A stretch of 64,000 bases of DNA from NCBI RefSeq assembly GCF_001877035.1, contig NZ_CP015756.1, positions 2,409,001-2,473,000 of the forward strand. The letters are read 5' to 3'. The notes under the pieces were generated by a model, which saw nothing but the letters and a program-made list of their open reading frames with translations, had not been told where the DNA came from and searched no databases. The translations under genes and the position numbers were made by a program. Below are positions 16,759 to 26,997 of this stretch, piece by piece. Every line of letters starts with the position of its first letter. Position 1 is the first letter of the stretch. The stretch comes from Clostridium estertheticum subsp. estertheticum (GTDB taxonomy: Bacteria; Bacillota; Clostridia; Clostridiales; Clostridiaceae).

Positions 16759-18489
16759 ATGAAACTAATATTAAAATATATAAAGAAATATAAACTGCTT
16801 CTAGTGCTTAATATAATATCAATTTTTGGATTTGCATTAGTGGAACTCGGAATTCCAACAATAATGGCTAAAGTTATTGACATAGGGATAGCTAATAAAG
16901 ATATAGCATATATAAGGCATATGGGGATTGTAATTGTTGTAATATCTGTAGTTGGGTCTATGGGTTCAATATTATTAGGGTATTGTTCTTCAAAAATTTC
17001 TACTAGTATGATTAGAGATATAAGAAATGCTATTTTTAGAAAATCTCAGGAATTTTCACATAGTGAATATGATAAGTTTGGAATATCATCAATGATAACT
17101 CGAACAACCAATGATGTTTTTCAATTGCAACAATTTACAAATACTCTGTTAAGAACAGCATTACTTACACCTGTTATGTTTATTGTAAGTTTAGTGATGA
17201 TTCTTAGAACCAGCTTACAGTTATCCGCAGTATTAGCGATAACTGTACCATTCATAGTTGGTGGAGTAGTTATTATAGCTAAAAAATCTTATCCACTTTC
17301 AGAAAAACAACAGAAAAAATTAGATGGATTAAATAGAATTTCAAGAGAAAATTTAACTGGAACTAGAGTAATCAGGGCGTTCGGGAACGATGATCATGAA
17401 AACCAAAGATTTGAAAAGATAAATAATGATTATGCCAGTGTATCTAAAAAGTTATATAAGCTTATGGCAATCCCTCAACCAGCTTTCTTTATCTTGTTAA
17501 ATTTCGCTGTGTTAGTTATTTTTTGGGTCTCTAGTAAAATGATAAATTTAGGAACATTGCAAGTTGGACAATTGGTAGCGTTTATAGAGTATTTGTTCCA
17601 TGCAATGTTCTCTATTATTCTTTTTTCAATGGTGTTTATCATGTATCCCAAAGCACAAATTTCAGCCAATAGAATTCAAGAAATATTAGATGAAGAACCT
17701 ATTATTAAAAATCCTATAGATGGTATTAAAGATACCGATATTAAGGGTATTGTAGAATTTAATAATGTTACCTTTACGTATCCAGATGGAGAAATTCCAG
17801 TATTAAGAGATATTTCCTTTACAGCAGTAAAAGGAGAAACAGTAGCATTTATAGGAAGTACAGGCAGTGGTAAAAGTACGTTAATTAATTTAATTCCAAG
17901 ATTTTATGATGTTACAAAAGGTAACATAAAGATAGATGGAGTAGATGTGAGAGATTATGATTTAAAGGCATTACGTGAAAAAATGGGATTTATACCTCAA
18001 AAGACATTGCTATTTGCTGGCAGTATTGACACTAACATTAAATTTGGCAAAAATGATGCAGATAAAGAAGAAGTTGAACATTCTGCAAAGGTAGCTCAGG
18101 CTTATGATTTTATTAATAGTAAACCTAAAAAATTTGAGGAACTAATAAGTGAAAGTGGATCTAATGTGTCGGGAGGTCAAAAGCAAAGATTGTCTATTGC
18201 AAGAGCATTAGTTAGAAAACCTGAAATTTATATTTTTGATGATAGTTTTTCTGCCCTAGATTTTAAAACAGATGCACTGCTTAGAAAAAGATTAAAGGAC
18301 GAAACTAGAGATTCCATAGTTTTAATAGTTGCACAGAGGATGGGATCTATACTTGATGCTAATAAAATAATAGTATTAAATGAAGGAGAAATAGTAGGCA
18401 TCGGGACTCATAAAGAATTATTAAAAACCTGCGGAATCTACCATGAAATTGCATCATCTCAACTTACAAAGGAGGAACTTGCACAATGA
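16759..18489 (+). CDS. ABC exporter half-transporter, subunit with degenerate catalytic residue
   Basis: 576 residues: six membrane helices in the first 310 residues, then a nucleotide-binding domain. Walker A is GSTGSGKST and the signature is the canonical VSGGQKQR. Walker B ends IYIFDDSFSALD, so the catalytic glutamate is aspartate, and the switch histidine is replaced (VAQRMGSI). This is the pattern of the degenerate-site subunit in heterodimeric drug exporters such as LmrC/BmrC/TM287. The stop overlaps the partner's start by four bases. It probably exports hydrophobic drugs or lipids. Confidence 0.9.
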   Translation: MKLILKYIKKYKLLLVLNIISIFGFALVELGIPTIMAKVIDIGIANKDIAYIRHMGIVIVVISVVGSMGSILLGYCSSKISTSMIRDIRNAIFRKSQEFSHSEYDKFGISSMITRTTNDVFQLQQFTNTLLRTALLTPVMFIVSLVMILRTSLQLSAVLAITVPFIVGGVVIIAKKSYPLSEKQQKKLDGLNRISRENLTGTRVIRAFGNDDHENQRFEKINNDYASVSKKLYKLMAIPQPAFFILLNFAVLVIFWVSSKMINLGTLQVGQLVAFIEYLFHAMFSIILFSMVFIMYPKAQISANRIQEILDEEPIIKNPIDGIKDTDIKGIVEFNNVTFTYPDGEIPVLRDISFTAVKGETVAFIGSTGSGKSTLINLIPRFYDVTKGNIKIDGVDVRDYDLKALREKMGFIPQKTLLFAGSIDTNIKFGKNDADKEEVEHSAKVAQAYDFINSKPKKFEELISESGSNVSGGQKQRLSIARALVRKPEIYIFDDSFSALDFKTDALLRKRLKDETRDSIVLIVAQRMGSILDANKIIVLNEGEIVGIGTHKELLKTCGIYHEIASSQLTKEELAQ

Positions 18490-20267
18490 AAAAGTTAAAG
18501 TATTCGATAAGAAAAATTTCGCCCTTCTTAAAACCATATAGGAAACCATTTATTGCTGCAATTTTATTTATAGTAATAGCTGCCATTTTCACTACTATTG
18601 CTCCAAGAATAGAAGGATTAATTACAACTAGTCTTGCCAAAGATGTTATGAATATAGTGAAAGGTACAAATGGAACTTTCGTTAATTTTAATTATATTTT
18701 AAGGGTCTTAATAAGATTAGCTTTTATCTATGTATTTGGAGCATTATCCACTTATTTAGCAAGTCTATTATTAGCTAATGCTATTCAAAATACTATGAAA
18801 GATTTAAGAAATGCCGTTCAAGGTAAAATCAGAAAATTACCTATAAGTTATTTTGATAAAAATAGCTATGGTAATGTACTTAGCCGTATAACAAATGATA
18901 TAGATACTATTTCTAATGCACTACAGCAGAGTTTTAGTCAAGTTATAAATACAATATTGGCACTAACTTTAGCCAGTGTTATGATGTTTACAATTAATGT
19001 AAAACTTGCATTGTTAGTTATACTTATAGTGCCAATAAGCTATTTAATATCAAAATTTATAGTTAGTAAATCTCAAAACCTATTTAATAAACAGCAAAAT
19101 GTTTTAGGGAAATTGAACGGTAAGGTGCAAGAAATATATACTGGATTTAATGAAATAAAATTATATGGGAAACAAGAAGATGCTATAAAAGATTTTGAAA
19201 ATATTAATGATGAACTTTTTAATACTGGATTCAAGGCACAATTCATATCAAGTATAATGTCTCCCTTAGTTTCATTAGTAACTTATTTGGCAATTGCAGT
19301 CATTGGAATTATTGGTTCGATATATGTTATAAGTGGAATAATGACAGTTGGTAATCTTCAAGCTCTTATGCGGTATATTTGGCAAATAAATCAACCAATT
19401 TCTGAGGTGACGCAATTATCTTCTGCAATACAATCAGCCTTTGCAGCAATTGAACGTGTATTTGAAATACTAGATGAAAAGGAAGAAATTCCAGATAAAG
19501 TAGATTTTATAAAACTTGAGAATCCACGTGGCAATGTAACTTTTGAGCATGTGAAATTTGGATATAATAAAGATGAGGTTCTAATTGAGGACTTAAATGC
19601 AGAGATAAAAAGTGGTCAGATGGTTGCTATAGTTGGTCCAACAGGAGCAGGTAAAACCACATTAGTGAATTTATTAATGAGATTTTACGATATTCAAGGT
19701 GGATCTATAAAAATAGATGAAGTTGATACTAGAGATATGAAACGTGAAGATTTACGTTCTATATTCGGTATGGTTCTTCAGGATACTTGGTTATATAATG
19801 GAACAATTCATGATAATATTGAGTATGGTAGATTTGGAGCTAGCAATGAAGAAATTATTGAAGCAGCTAAAATAGCTAACGTACATCACTTTATTAAAAC
19901 CCTTCCAGATGGGTACGACATGTTCCTAAATGAAGAGGCTTCTAACATATCCCAGGGAGAAAAACAACTTTTGACTATAGCAAGAGCTATAATATCAAAT
20001 CCAGCAATATTAATATTAGATGAAGCAACTAGTTCAGTTGACACTAGATTAGAAATATTACTTCAAAAAGCTATGAGGAATATAATGAAAGGAAGAACTA
20101 GCTTTGTTATTGCACATAGACTTTCAACTATTCGTAACGCAGATTTAATATTGGTTATAGATCAAGGAAATATTATAGAGCAAGGAACCCATAATGAATT
20201 AATGAAAAGGAGTGGTTTCTATGAAAAACTCTATAATAGTCAATTTGGGAGTCAAGCAGCAAACTAA
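18486..20267 (+). CDS. ABC exporter half-transporter, catalytic subunit
   Basis: 593 residues, six N-terminal membrane helices plus a nucleotide-binding domain. Walker A is GPTGAGKTT, Walker B ILILDEATSSVD has the catalytic glutamate, and the switch histidine is present (IAHRLSTIR). Its signature is altered to ISQGEKQ instead of LSGGQ. Combined with the previous subunit this gives one good and one degenerate ATP site, as in LmrD/BmrD/TM288. It overlaps the first gene (ATGA), so the subunits are made in equal amounts. A MerR regulator is divergent to the pair. Confidence 0.9.
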   Translation: MKKLKYSIRKISPFLKPYRKPFIAAILFIVIAAIFTTIAPRIEGLITTSLAKDVMNIVKGTNGTFVNFNYILRVLIRLAFIYVFGALSTYLASLLLANAIQNTMKDLRNAVQGKIRKLPISYFDKNSYGNVLSRITNDIDTISNALQQSFSQVINTILALTLASVMMFTINVKLALLVILIVPISYLISKFIVSKSQNLFNKQQNVLGKLNGKVQEIYTGFNEIKLYGKQEDAIKDFENINDELFNTGFKAQFISSIMSPLVSLVTYLAIAVIGIIGSIYVISGIMTVGNLQALMRYIWQINQPISEVTQLSSAIQSAFAAIERVFEILDEKEEIPDKVDFIKLENPRGNVTFEHVKFGYNKDEVLIEDLNAEIKSGQMVAIVGPTGAGKTTLVNLLMRFYDIQGGSIKIDEVDTRDMKREDLRSIFGMVLQDTWLYNGTIHDNIEYGRFGASNEEIIEAAKIANVHHFIKTLPDGYDMFLNEEASNISQGEKQLLTIARAIISNPAILILDEATSSVDTRLEILLQKAMRNIMKGRTSFVIAHRLSTIRNADLILVIDQGNIIEQGTHNELMKRSGFYEKLYNSQFGSQAAN

Positions 20268-20328
20268 AATCATTACTTCTAAAGCAGCCAGGTATATATC
20301 TTAATTATGCAATAAAACAATCACCTTT

Positions 20329-21282
20329 TTAATATTCTGCAATCTTGCCAATTTTTCTAAATTTATAATATCTCTTGGTAAGAAGGGATTCTATTGATTC
20401 ACATTTTAATCTACCAATTGCTTCCTCTAAATTGCGTTTAATACTAATTGACATCTCATCTATATTAGTATGTGCTCCGCCTAGAGGTTCTTTTATAATT
20501 CTATCTATTATTTCGTAATTTATCAAATCCTGAGCTGTTATTTTCATGGCACTCGCTGCTTCACCCGCAAGACTTGCATCTTTATATAATATACTAGCAA
20601 AACCTTCTGGTGATAAAATAGAGTAAATTGCATGTTCGAGCATCCAAACTTCATCCGCTACAGCCATTGCTAAAGCTCCACCACTTCCACCTTCACCAAT
20701 GACTATTGAAATTATTGGTGTTTTTAAAGTTGACATATACATAAGATTTCTAGCTATTGCTTCACCTTGACCTCTTTCTTCTGCACCTAATCCACAATAT
20801 GCCCCCGGAGTATCAACAAAACAAATAACAGGTCTTTTAAATTTTTCTGCCTGTTTCATAAGTCTTAAAGCTTTTCTATATCCTTCTGGATTTGGCATAC
20901 CAAAATTTCTCTTTATATTTTCCTTTGTGTTATTTCCCTTTTGCTGCGCTATAACAGTTACAGGTATACCATTAAACTCTGCGATTCCACCCACAATTGA
21001 AGCATCGTCTCCATAATACCTATCGCCATGTAACTCAATAAATGAATCAAAAATTTTATTTATATAATCAAGAGCAGTCGGACGTTCCACTAGCCTTGCA
21101 ATACTTACTTTATCCCAAGCAGTTAAATTTTTATAGGCTTCCTTTTGCATATTATAGAGCTTTATTTGCATCTGTCTTATCTCTTTATCTAAATCCATAT
21201 TTTGATCTTTTGCTAAATTTTTTAGCTCATCTATTTTACTTTTAAGTTCATACATGTTCTTTTCAAAAGGTAAAGTTACCAT
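20329..21282 (-). CDS. accA: Acetyl-CoA carboxylase carboxyltransferase subunit alpha
   Basis: 317 residues after AAGGAG. The helical N-terminus is followed by the crotonase-fold carboxyltransferase half ([18 protein letters not shown], then [19 protein letters not shown] and [18 protein letters not shown]). With AccD it moves the carboxyl group from biotin to acetyl-CoA to give malonyl-CoA. It is the last gene of the long minus-strand series beginning with the NRPS, so its likely job here is extender-unit supply for the PKS, perhaps besides ordinary fatty-acid synthesis. Confidence 0.96.
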   Translation of the reverse strand: MVTLPFEKNMYELKSKIDELKNLAKDQNMDLDKEIRQMQIKLYNMQKEAYKNLTAWDKVSIARLVERPTALDYINKIFDSFIELHGDRYYGDDASIVGGIAEFNGIPVTVIAQQKGNNTKENIKRNFGMPNPEGYRKALRLMKQAEKFKRPVICFVDTPGAYCGLGAEERGQGEAIARNLMYMSTLKTPIISIVIGEGGSGGALAMAVADEVWMLEHAIYSILSPEGFASILYKDASLAGEAASAMKITAQDLINYEIIDRIIKEPLGGAHTNIDEMSISIKRNLEEAIGRLKCESIESLLTKRYYKFRKIGKIAEY

Positions 21283-21325
21283 AAAATTTCACTCCTTATG
21301 TATTACTTTTGTCTTTCTGTCGGTG

Positions 21326-22186
21326 CTATAAATGAAGTTTCAATATCTGCGCTAAAGTTTCCTTCATAACTTTTCTATCCACTATTTTGTCTATAAAACC
21401 CTTCTCAAGCAAAAATTCGGCCCTTTGAAACCCCTCAGGCAATTGCTGCTTTAATGTCTGCTCTATAACTCTTTTTCCTGCGAAACCTATTAGTGCATTA
21501 GGCTCTGCGAGGATTATATCTCCAAGAGTTGCGAAACTTGCTGTAACTCCGCCTGTGGTTGGATCTGTAAGAACAGTTATATAAAGATTACCACTTTCAT
21601 TATGTCTTGCAATAGCAGCACTTGTTTTAGCCATTTGCATTAGAGAAAATATGCCCTCCTGCATCCTAGCTCCCCCTGATGCTGTAAATATAATAATTGG
21701 TTTTTTACTCTCTGTTGCTTTTTCAATAACCCTCGTAATTTTCTCTCCAACTACAGATCCCATACTTCCCATCATAAAATTACTATCCATTACTGCAATT
21801 AGCGTATCTTGCCCGTTTATCTTTCCTTCTCCGGTTATTACTGCTTCGTTTAATAAAGTTTTATCACGTATAGTTTGAAGTTTCTCCGTATATCCCTTAA
21901 AATCTATAGGGTTACCTGATATCATAAATTCATCATATTCTTTAAAAGTACCTTTATCTATGGTATAATCTATTCTTTCGCGACACCCTATTCTGAAATG
22001 GGTTCTACAATTATCACAGGTCATTATGCTACTCTCCAAATCCTTTTTATAAAGAATTTTACCACAGGTTTCGCATTTAACCCACATTCCTGAAGGGATA
22101 TTAGGTTTTTTATCGCCATCTTCATTTTCTAAATTTTTAACCTCAATATATTTACTCTTTTTAAATATACGTTTAAACTCAAACAT
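21326..22186 (-). CDS. accD: Acetyl-CoA carboxylase carboxyltransferase subunit beta
   Basis: 286 residues. ATG 22186 is chosen because AAAGGGG lies eight bases before it; a GTG 30 bases upstream is in frame but lacks a site. A four-cysteine zinc ribbon occupies residues 35-62 ([12 protein letters not shown], then TCDNC), and the carboxyltransferase core follows ([34 protein letters not shown]). It pairs with AccA, whose gene is 43 bases downstream. Confidence 0.96.
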   Translation of the reverse strand: MFEFKRIFKKSKYIEVKNLENEDGDKKPNIPSGMWVKCETCGKILYKKDLESSIMTCDNCRTHFRIGCRERIDYTIDKGTFKEYDEFMISGNPIDFKGYTEKLQTIRDKTLLNEAVITGEGKINGQDTLIAVMDSNFMMGSMGSVVGEKITRVIEKATESKKPIIIFTASGGARMQEGIFSLMQMAKTSAAIARHNESGNLYITVLTDPTTGGVTASFATLGDIILAEPNALIGFAGKRVIEQTLKQQLPEGFQRAEFLLEKGFIDKIVDRKVMKETLAQILKLHL

Positions 22187-22263
22187 ATAACTACCCCTTT
22201 CTAAAAATATACCCACTTCAATTTATAGCATATAGAATAAATACTGTTAATTGCATAAAATTT

Positions 22264-23610
22264 TTAAATATTTTTAAATTCTTTACCAATAAAACCAGTA
22301 TCAAATTTACCTTTTATAAAATCTTTATTATTTACTATCTTAAATTGGAAGTCTATATTAGTATCGACTCCTTCTATTATAAATTCACCAAGAGTTCTTC
22401 GCATTTTACATATTGCTTCATCTCTGTCTTCTCCGTGAACAATGAGCTTTCCTATCATAGAGTCATAAGTCGGTGGAATTTTATATCCCTGATACGCTGC
22501 GCTGTCTACCCTTACTCCATATCCACCAGGAATATGAAGTGATTTAATGACCCCCGGACAGGGTCTGAAATTTTTAGCAGGATTTTCTGCATTTATTCTA
22601 CATTCAATAGCATGACCCATAATTTTTATATCTTCTTGCTTATATGGAAGCACTTGACCTGCTGCAATTATTATTTGTGATTTAACCAAATCTATCCCAG
22701 TAATCATTTCTGTTATTGGATGCTCCACTTGTATACGAGTATTCATCTCCATGAAATAGTATTTACCATATTTATCAAGCAAAAATTCTATAGTTCCCGC
22801 ATTTTTATAATTAATAGATTTAGCTGCTTTAATTGCAACCTCGCCCATCTGTTTCCTAAGTTCCTGCGTCATTCCAGCTCCAGGGGCCTCTTCTATTACC
22901 TTTTGGTTACGTCTTTGAATAGAACAATCTCGCTCATTAAGATGAATCACATTCCCATGCTCATCTGCGAGTATTTGAAACTCTATATGCCTTGGTTCTT
23001 CTATGAATTTTTCCATATACATTGTTCCATCACCAAAATTAGTCTCCGCCTCGGTTTTTGCAGTATTAAATGCAGTTGCGAGATCTTCTACTTTGCTAAC
23101 AACTCTTATACCTCTTCCCCCGCCTCCAGCTGAAGCCTTGATCATGACAGGGTATCCTATTTTCTCAGCTGATGCTAAAGCATCTGTTTCAGATGCAATT
23201 TCTCCATCGGATCCAGGAACAACAGGCACTCCTGCTTTTATCATAATTTCTCTTGCCTTTAATTTGTTGCCCATGTTATCAATATTTTGTGAATTAGGGC
23301 CTATATATTTTATATTACATTCCTCACACATTTGTGCAAATTTACTATTTTCAGATAAAAATCCATAACCAGGATGGATCGCTTCCGCACCTGTAAGAAC
23401 TGTAGCACTTAATATATTTTGCATATTTAGATAACTATCCTTAGATTTAGCAGGTCCAATACATATAGCCTCATCTGCCATTTGGGTATGAAGAGCTTCC
23501 TTATCAACCTCGGAATATACTGCAACAGTTTGGATACCCATTTCATTACATGCCCGAATTATTCTTACCGCTATCTCGCCTCTATTAGCAATTAATATCT
23601 TCTTAAACAT
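22264..23610 (-). CDS. accC: Acetyl-CoA carboxylase biotin carboxylase subunit
   Basis: 448 residues from ATG 23610, with GGGGATGA upstream. The ATP-grasp enzyme begins FKKILIANRGEIAVRII, has the glycine-rich ASAGGGGRGIRVV loop, the MYMEKFIEEPRHIEFQ segment and the catalytic EMNTRIQVEHPITEMITG region. It carboxylates biotin on AccB using bicarbonate and ATP. It lies between accB and accD with short gaps. The fabZ gene that usually intervenes between accB and accC in clostridia is absent. Confidence 0.97.
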   Translation of the reverse strand: MFKKILIANRGEIAVRIIRACNEMGIQTVAVYSEVDKEALHTQMADEAICIGPAKSKDSYLNMQNILSATVLTGAEAIHPGYGFLSENSKFAQMCEECNIKYIGPNSQNIDNMGNKLKAREIMIKAGVPVVPGSDGEIASETDALASAEKIGYPVMIKASAGGGGRGIRVVSKVEDLATAFNTAKTEAETNFGDGTMYMEKFIEEPRHIEFQILADEHGNVIHLNERDCSIQRRNQKVIEEAPGAGMTQELRKQMGEVAIKAAKSINYKNAGTIEFLLDKYGKYYFMEMNTRIQVEHPITEMITGIDLVKSQIIIAAGQVLPYKQEDIKIMGHAIECRINAENPAKNFRPCPGVIKSLHIPGGYGVRVDSAAYQGYKIPPTYDSMIGKLIVHGEDRDEAICKMRRTLGEFIIEGVDTNIDFQFKIVNNKDFIKGKFDTGFIGKEFKNI

Positions 23611-23678
23611 ATTATTTATCATCCCCACACTTGAAATTATTAACTAAAGTGTTTTTAGTTAATGAATATTTCTATCCA

Positions 23679-24188
23679 CTATTTCTTAATTATTTTAAAT
23701 AATGGTTGACCGTACTCTACCATATCTTCATTAGAAACTAATACTTCTAAAACTTCCCCATTTACTTCGCTTTCAATTTCATTCATAAGTTTCATAGCCT
23801 CTAGTATACAAAGTGTATCTCCTACTTTAACAATAGATCCAACTTTTACAAAATTCTTTGATTCGGCACTTGGAGAGGTATACATAGTTCCAACAATAGG
23901 TGATTTAACTATAAATATGTTTTCATCAGGTATTGTCTTCACTGCATTTTCAGAGACAGCATTTTCTTTATTTTTTGTATACACTTGCTGCATTTCTATG
24001 GTTTCTTTAATTAATGGTTCATGAGTAACTGTCTCTATATGTCTAACATTTTCAGGAACTCTTTCTACTACCACCTGTGCTTCTTTTTTCTCCATCCTTA
24101 TTCTAATATCATCTGTCTCAATTTCAAAACAGGTAATTTGGGTATCACTAACGATTTTTATCAATTCTTGAATGTTTTTATAATCCAT
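23679..24188 (-). CDS. accB: Biotin carboxyl carrier protein of acetyl-CoA carboxylase
   Basis: 169 residues. The N-terminal helix is followed by a flexible linker and a C-terminal biotinyl domain (IVKSPIVGTMYTSPSAESKN, then the biotinylation motif LEAMKLMNEIES). The lysine in EAMKL carries biotin and shuttles the carboxyl group between AccC and AccA/AccD. It lies 99 bases after fabK in the same direction, where the standard operon would have fabD, fabG and fabF. Confidence 0.96.
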   Translation of the reverse strand: MDYKNIQELIKIVSDTQITCFEIETDDIRIRMEKKEAQVVVERVPENVRHIETVTHEPLIKETIEMQQVYTKNKENAVSENAVKTIPDENIFIVKSPIVGTMYTSPSAESKNFVKVGSIVKVGDTLCILEAMKLMNEIESEVNGEVLEVLVSNEDMVEYGQPLFKIIKK

Positions 24189-24287
24189 ATTTATCTACCA
24201 TCCCATTTTTTTAATAATATAGTAGTATCCTGACTCTTGTTTCAAATTTATTATTGTTAAGCAATCCATATTAAGTAATGATATTTT

Positions 24288-25220
24288 TTATTTGAATTTA
24301 ACAATCGTATTTTCTGCCTCTTTAAACATTTCTTCTATAATTTCCTTGCAACATTGTTCTTTCTTTATTAGACCTGCGATTTGTCCCGCCATAACAGATC
24401 CCATATCTATATCACCCTCTTTTGCAGCTTTTGGTAAACATCCTCTTCCGAGTTCCTTTAAAGCCTTTACAGATGCATTTTCTTTTTCAAGCTTTTGAAA
24501 TTGTCTTGATAACTTATTTTTTAAAACTCTAATAGGGTGCCCTGTAGATCTTCCTGTAACCACTGAATCTATATCCTTTGCGGCTAATATCTTTTTTTTG
24601 TAGTTTTCGTGTATTGTACATTCATTTGCTACTAAAAATCGTGTTCCTACCTGAACTCCCTGTACTCCTAGCATAAAAGCTGCTGCGACACCACGACCGT
24701 CACCTATGCCACCTGCTGCAATTACTGGTATACTAACCCCATCAACAACTTGAGGGACGAGCGACATGGTTGTAAGCTCACCAATATGTCCTCCAGATTC
24801 GCAACCTTCTGCAATAACCGCATCTGCTCCTGCTCTTTCCATACGCTTAGCCATGGCTACAGAAGCCACCACTGGTATTACTTTAATTCCGTGTGACTTC
24901 CAAAGAGTCATGTATTTACCTGGGTTTCCAGCGCCTGTAGTAACGACTTTAACACCTTCTTCACATACAAGATGTGCGATTTCTTCTGCATTATCACTTA
25001 AAAGCATTATATTCACACCAAAAGGTTTGTCTGTTAATTGCTTTGTTTTTTTAATTTCAGCCCTTATATAATCAGTTGGTGCATTGGCTGCGGCTATAAT
25101 ACCTAGGCCACCTGCATTAGACACCGCAGATGCTAAACTACTATCCGAAACCCAAGCCATTCCACCTTGTATTATTGGACATTTAACACCTAAGTCTTTA
25201 AAAAATACAGAATTAAACAT
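24288..25220 (-). CDS. fabK: FabK-type FMN enoyl-ACP reductase II
   Basis: 310 residues after AGGAGGGG. A TIM-barrel flavoprotein of the FabK/nitronate monooxygenase superfamily: KCPIIQGGMAWVSDSSLASA at the start, GAGNPGKYMTLWKSHG, AEGCESGGHIGELTTM and AAGGIGDGRGVAAAFMLGV for FMN binding. The neighbours acpP and accBCDA favour FabK, which reduces trans-2-enoyl-ACP with NADH, over nitronate monooxygenase. Neither a PKS dehydratase nor fabZ is present in the cluster, so its enoyl substrate would need a dehydratase encoded elsewhere. It may act in trans on the PKS chain. Confidence 0.88.
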   Translation of the reverse strand: MFNSVFFKDLGVKCPIIQGGMAWVSDSSLASAVSNAGGLGIIAAANAPTDYIRAEIKKTKQLTDKPFGVNIMLLSDNAEEIAHLVCEEGVKVVTTGAGNPGKYMTLWKSHGIKVIPVVASVAMAKRMERAGADAVIAEGCESGGHIGELTTMSLVPQVVDGVSIPVIAAGGIGDGRGVAAAFMLGVQGVQVGTRFLVANECTIHENYKKKILAAKDIDSVVTGRSTGHPIRVLKNKLSRQFQKLEKENASVKALKELGRGCLPKAAKEGDIDMGSVMAGQIAGLIKKEQCCKEIIEEMFKEAENTIVKFK

Positions 25221-25257
25221 TTTACCCCTCCTTGTTTCTTAAGTGATTTAGTTTCTA

Positions 25258-25488
25258 TTATTTTAATTTTCCTTCTATATATCTAACGATTCCCTTAATA
25301 TCTTTAATATTTTCTATATCCTCATTTGGTATTTCAATTTCAAAGGCTTCTTCAAGTGACATTACGATTTCAAATATTTCAAGAGAATCTACACCTAAAT
25401 CATCTGTGAGTTTTGCCTCCATTTTAACATCAGCCTCATCTATTCCCAATTGTTCAACTATTACACTTTTAACTTTTTCAAATACCAT
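25258..25488 (-). CDS. acpP: Acyl carrier protein
   Basis: 76 residues after AGGAGG. Four-helix ACP with the phosphopantetheine serine in LGVDSLEIFEIVM, and an acidic helix II that follows it. Free ACPs carry acyl chains as thioesters in FASII or load starters into PKS/NRPS lines. Here it is between the thioesterase and fabK, so it may work for the assembly line, for FabK, or for both. The nearby Sfp-type transferase could activate it. Confidence 0.94.
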   Translation of the reverse strand: MVFEKVKSVIVEQLGIDEADVKMEAKLTDDLGVDSLEIFEIVMSLEEAFEIEIPNEDIENIKDIKGIVRYIEGKLK

Positions 25489-25528
25489 TACTAATTCCTC
25501 CTAAAATTTTATTTATTAATTGTCCATT

Positions 25529-26251
25529 CTATTTGTGAATATATACTTTATTGTGAGTTTTATTTTCTAAAGTATCATTTATAATATCAGTTATATTTTC
25601 AACATTGCTATTTAAATAAAAATGATTTCCATCAAAGTTATATATATATAATCCACTACAAACATGATTTTTCCAAGCTAATATTTCTTTTAAACTAATA
25701 GAATCTTGCTTGCCATTCAGGATTGAAACATCGCATTTAATCTTGTTTTCTCTTTTTACATATTTATATGATTCTAACATCTCAAAATCACTCCGAATTA
25801 TAGGCAAAAATATCTGAAGTAATACTTGATTATTTAGTAGTTCTACTGGTGTTCCACCAAGCTCCCTTAGTTTTTGGATGAAATCATTGTCCGATAATGC
25901 ATATATATTCTCTGATTTTTTTATAATACTTGGTGGTTTATATCCAGAAAGAAATATATGCATTGGTTTTCTAAGCTTAAACCTGCTTATTTTATAATAT
26001 AGCTCATATGCCAAAAGACTTCCCATGCTATGTCCATAAATAGCATAATCCTCATCGGCTATTCTATCTTTAATATTCTCAAATATATCATCAACTGCTT
26101 CATCTATATTTTTATAAAAATTCTCACTATATCTTTTCCCCCTCCCTTTTAGCGCCAATCGAACTAATTCAATAGATGGATCTAAAAAAAACTTCCATTT
26201 ATAATATATTGTTTCTGATCCGCCTGCATATGGTAAACAAAATAATATCAT
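25529..26251 (-). CDS. Type II thioesterase (GrsT/SrfAD-like)
   Basis: 240 residues after GAAGGAG. An alpha/beta hydrolase starting LFCLPYAGGSETIYYKW, with the nucleophile motif YGHSMGSLLAYEL, an aspartate in LNGKQDSIS and the histidine in FDGNHFYLN. Stand-alone thioesterases of this group clear wrongly loaded carriers in PKS and NRPS systems. Because neither megasynthase ends in a thioesterase domain, it could also release the product here, which is inference. It lies 14 bases after the phosphopantetheinyl transferase gene. Confidence 0.9.
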   Translation of the reverse strand: MILFCLPYAGGSETIYYKWKFFLDPSIELVRLALKGRGKRYSENFYKNIDEAVDDIFENIKDRIADEDYAIYGHSMGSLLAYELYYKISRFKLRKPMHIFLSGYKPPSIIKKSENIYALSDNDFIQKLRELGGTPVELLNNQVLLQIFLPIIRSDFEMLESYKYVKRENKIKCDVSILNGKQDSISLKEILAWKNHVCSGLYIYNFDGNHFYLNSNVENITDIINDTLENKTHNKVYIHK

Positions 26252-26265
26252 TAATATAACTCCTT

Positions 26266-26964
26266 CTATTTTTGATTAAACTTTGAATAATTATTAATTA
26301 AACTATTCTGATTTATCATTATTACATTATTTGAAATCTGTTTACTTACCGAACACACAGCTACTTTGTAACCGGGCATTGTGTCAAATGTTTTAAATTC
26401 ATATTCATTATATTCGTCAGGAATTACTTTAATATTATGACACTTGTCTATATCAATAGAAAATGATTTTAATGATCTTGTTAGCCCTTGACCACAGCAT
26501 TTTATATAGCTTTCTTTAAGTGTCCATATTTCATAAAATTTGCTTAGTTTTCTATCTGGATTCTGTCTAATAATATAGTCTAATTCACTTTTAGTGAAAA
26601 AATTTTTAGCTATGCTCTCATATTCAATATGTTTTATTTCTTCAATGTCAATACCAATAGGTTTATCATCAATTGCACATATTACAAAATTTCCAGAATG
26701 TGATATGTTGAATTTGATTGTTGGATATCCTTTAAAACATGGCTTTCCATATTTATTTTTATGGAATGTTATATATTCATTTGCAATATTTAGTTCTTTA
26801 ACAACTATAGATCTTATCAATATTTCACCAACTAGGCTTCTAATTTTATCTTCCTTATTAACGAATTTTTTAATTTTACATCGTTTCTCTTCACTAATTA
26901 ATAAACATAGATTATCTAAATTTTCTTGGGTAATACTTAAAACTTCAACAGCATAAATTTCCAT
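26266..26964 (-). CDS. 4'-phosphopantetheinyl transferase, Sfp type
   Basis: 232 residues from ATG 26964, preceded by GTGAGG; an ATG 24 bases upstream has no site. Family motifs are in place: FNISHSGNFVICAIDDKPIG, IGIDIEEIKHI with the Mg-binding acidic residues, and YEIWTLKESYIKCCGQGL. Such enzymes attach phosphopantetheine to carrier serines. It is embedded in the cluster and should activate the carriers in the PKS (Ser643, Ser2154), the NRPS (Ser44, Ser603) and probably the free ACP. Confidence 0.94.
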   Translation of the reverse strand: MEIYAVEVLSITQENLDNLCLLISEEKRCKIKKFVNKEDKIRSLVGEILIRSIVVKELNIANEYITFHKNKYGKPCFKGYPTIKFNISHSGNFVICAIDDKPIGIDIEEIKHIEYESIAKNFFTKSELDYIIRQNPDRKLSKFYEIWTLKESYIKCCGQGLTRSLKSFSIDIDKCHNIKVIPDEYNEYEFKTFDTMPGYKVAVCSVSKQISNNVIMINQNSLINNYSKFNQK

Positions 26965-26997
26965 AAAATACCTCACTGTGATTTTCAATAATTATTT

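Noticed and set aside
24288-25220. Nitronate monooxygenase instead of FabK
   Set aside because: Same superfamily, but the neighbours acpP and accBCDA in the canonical FASII order favour enoyl-ACP reductase.
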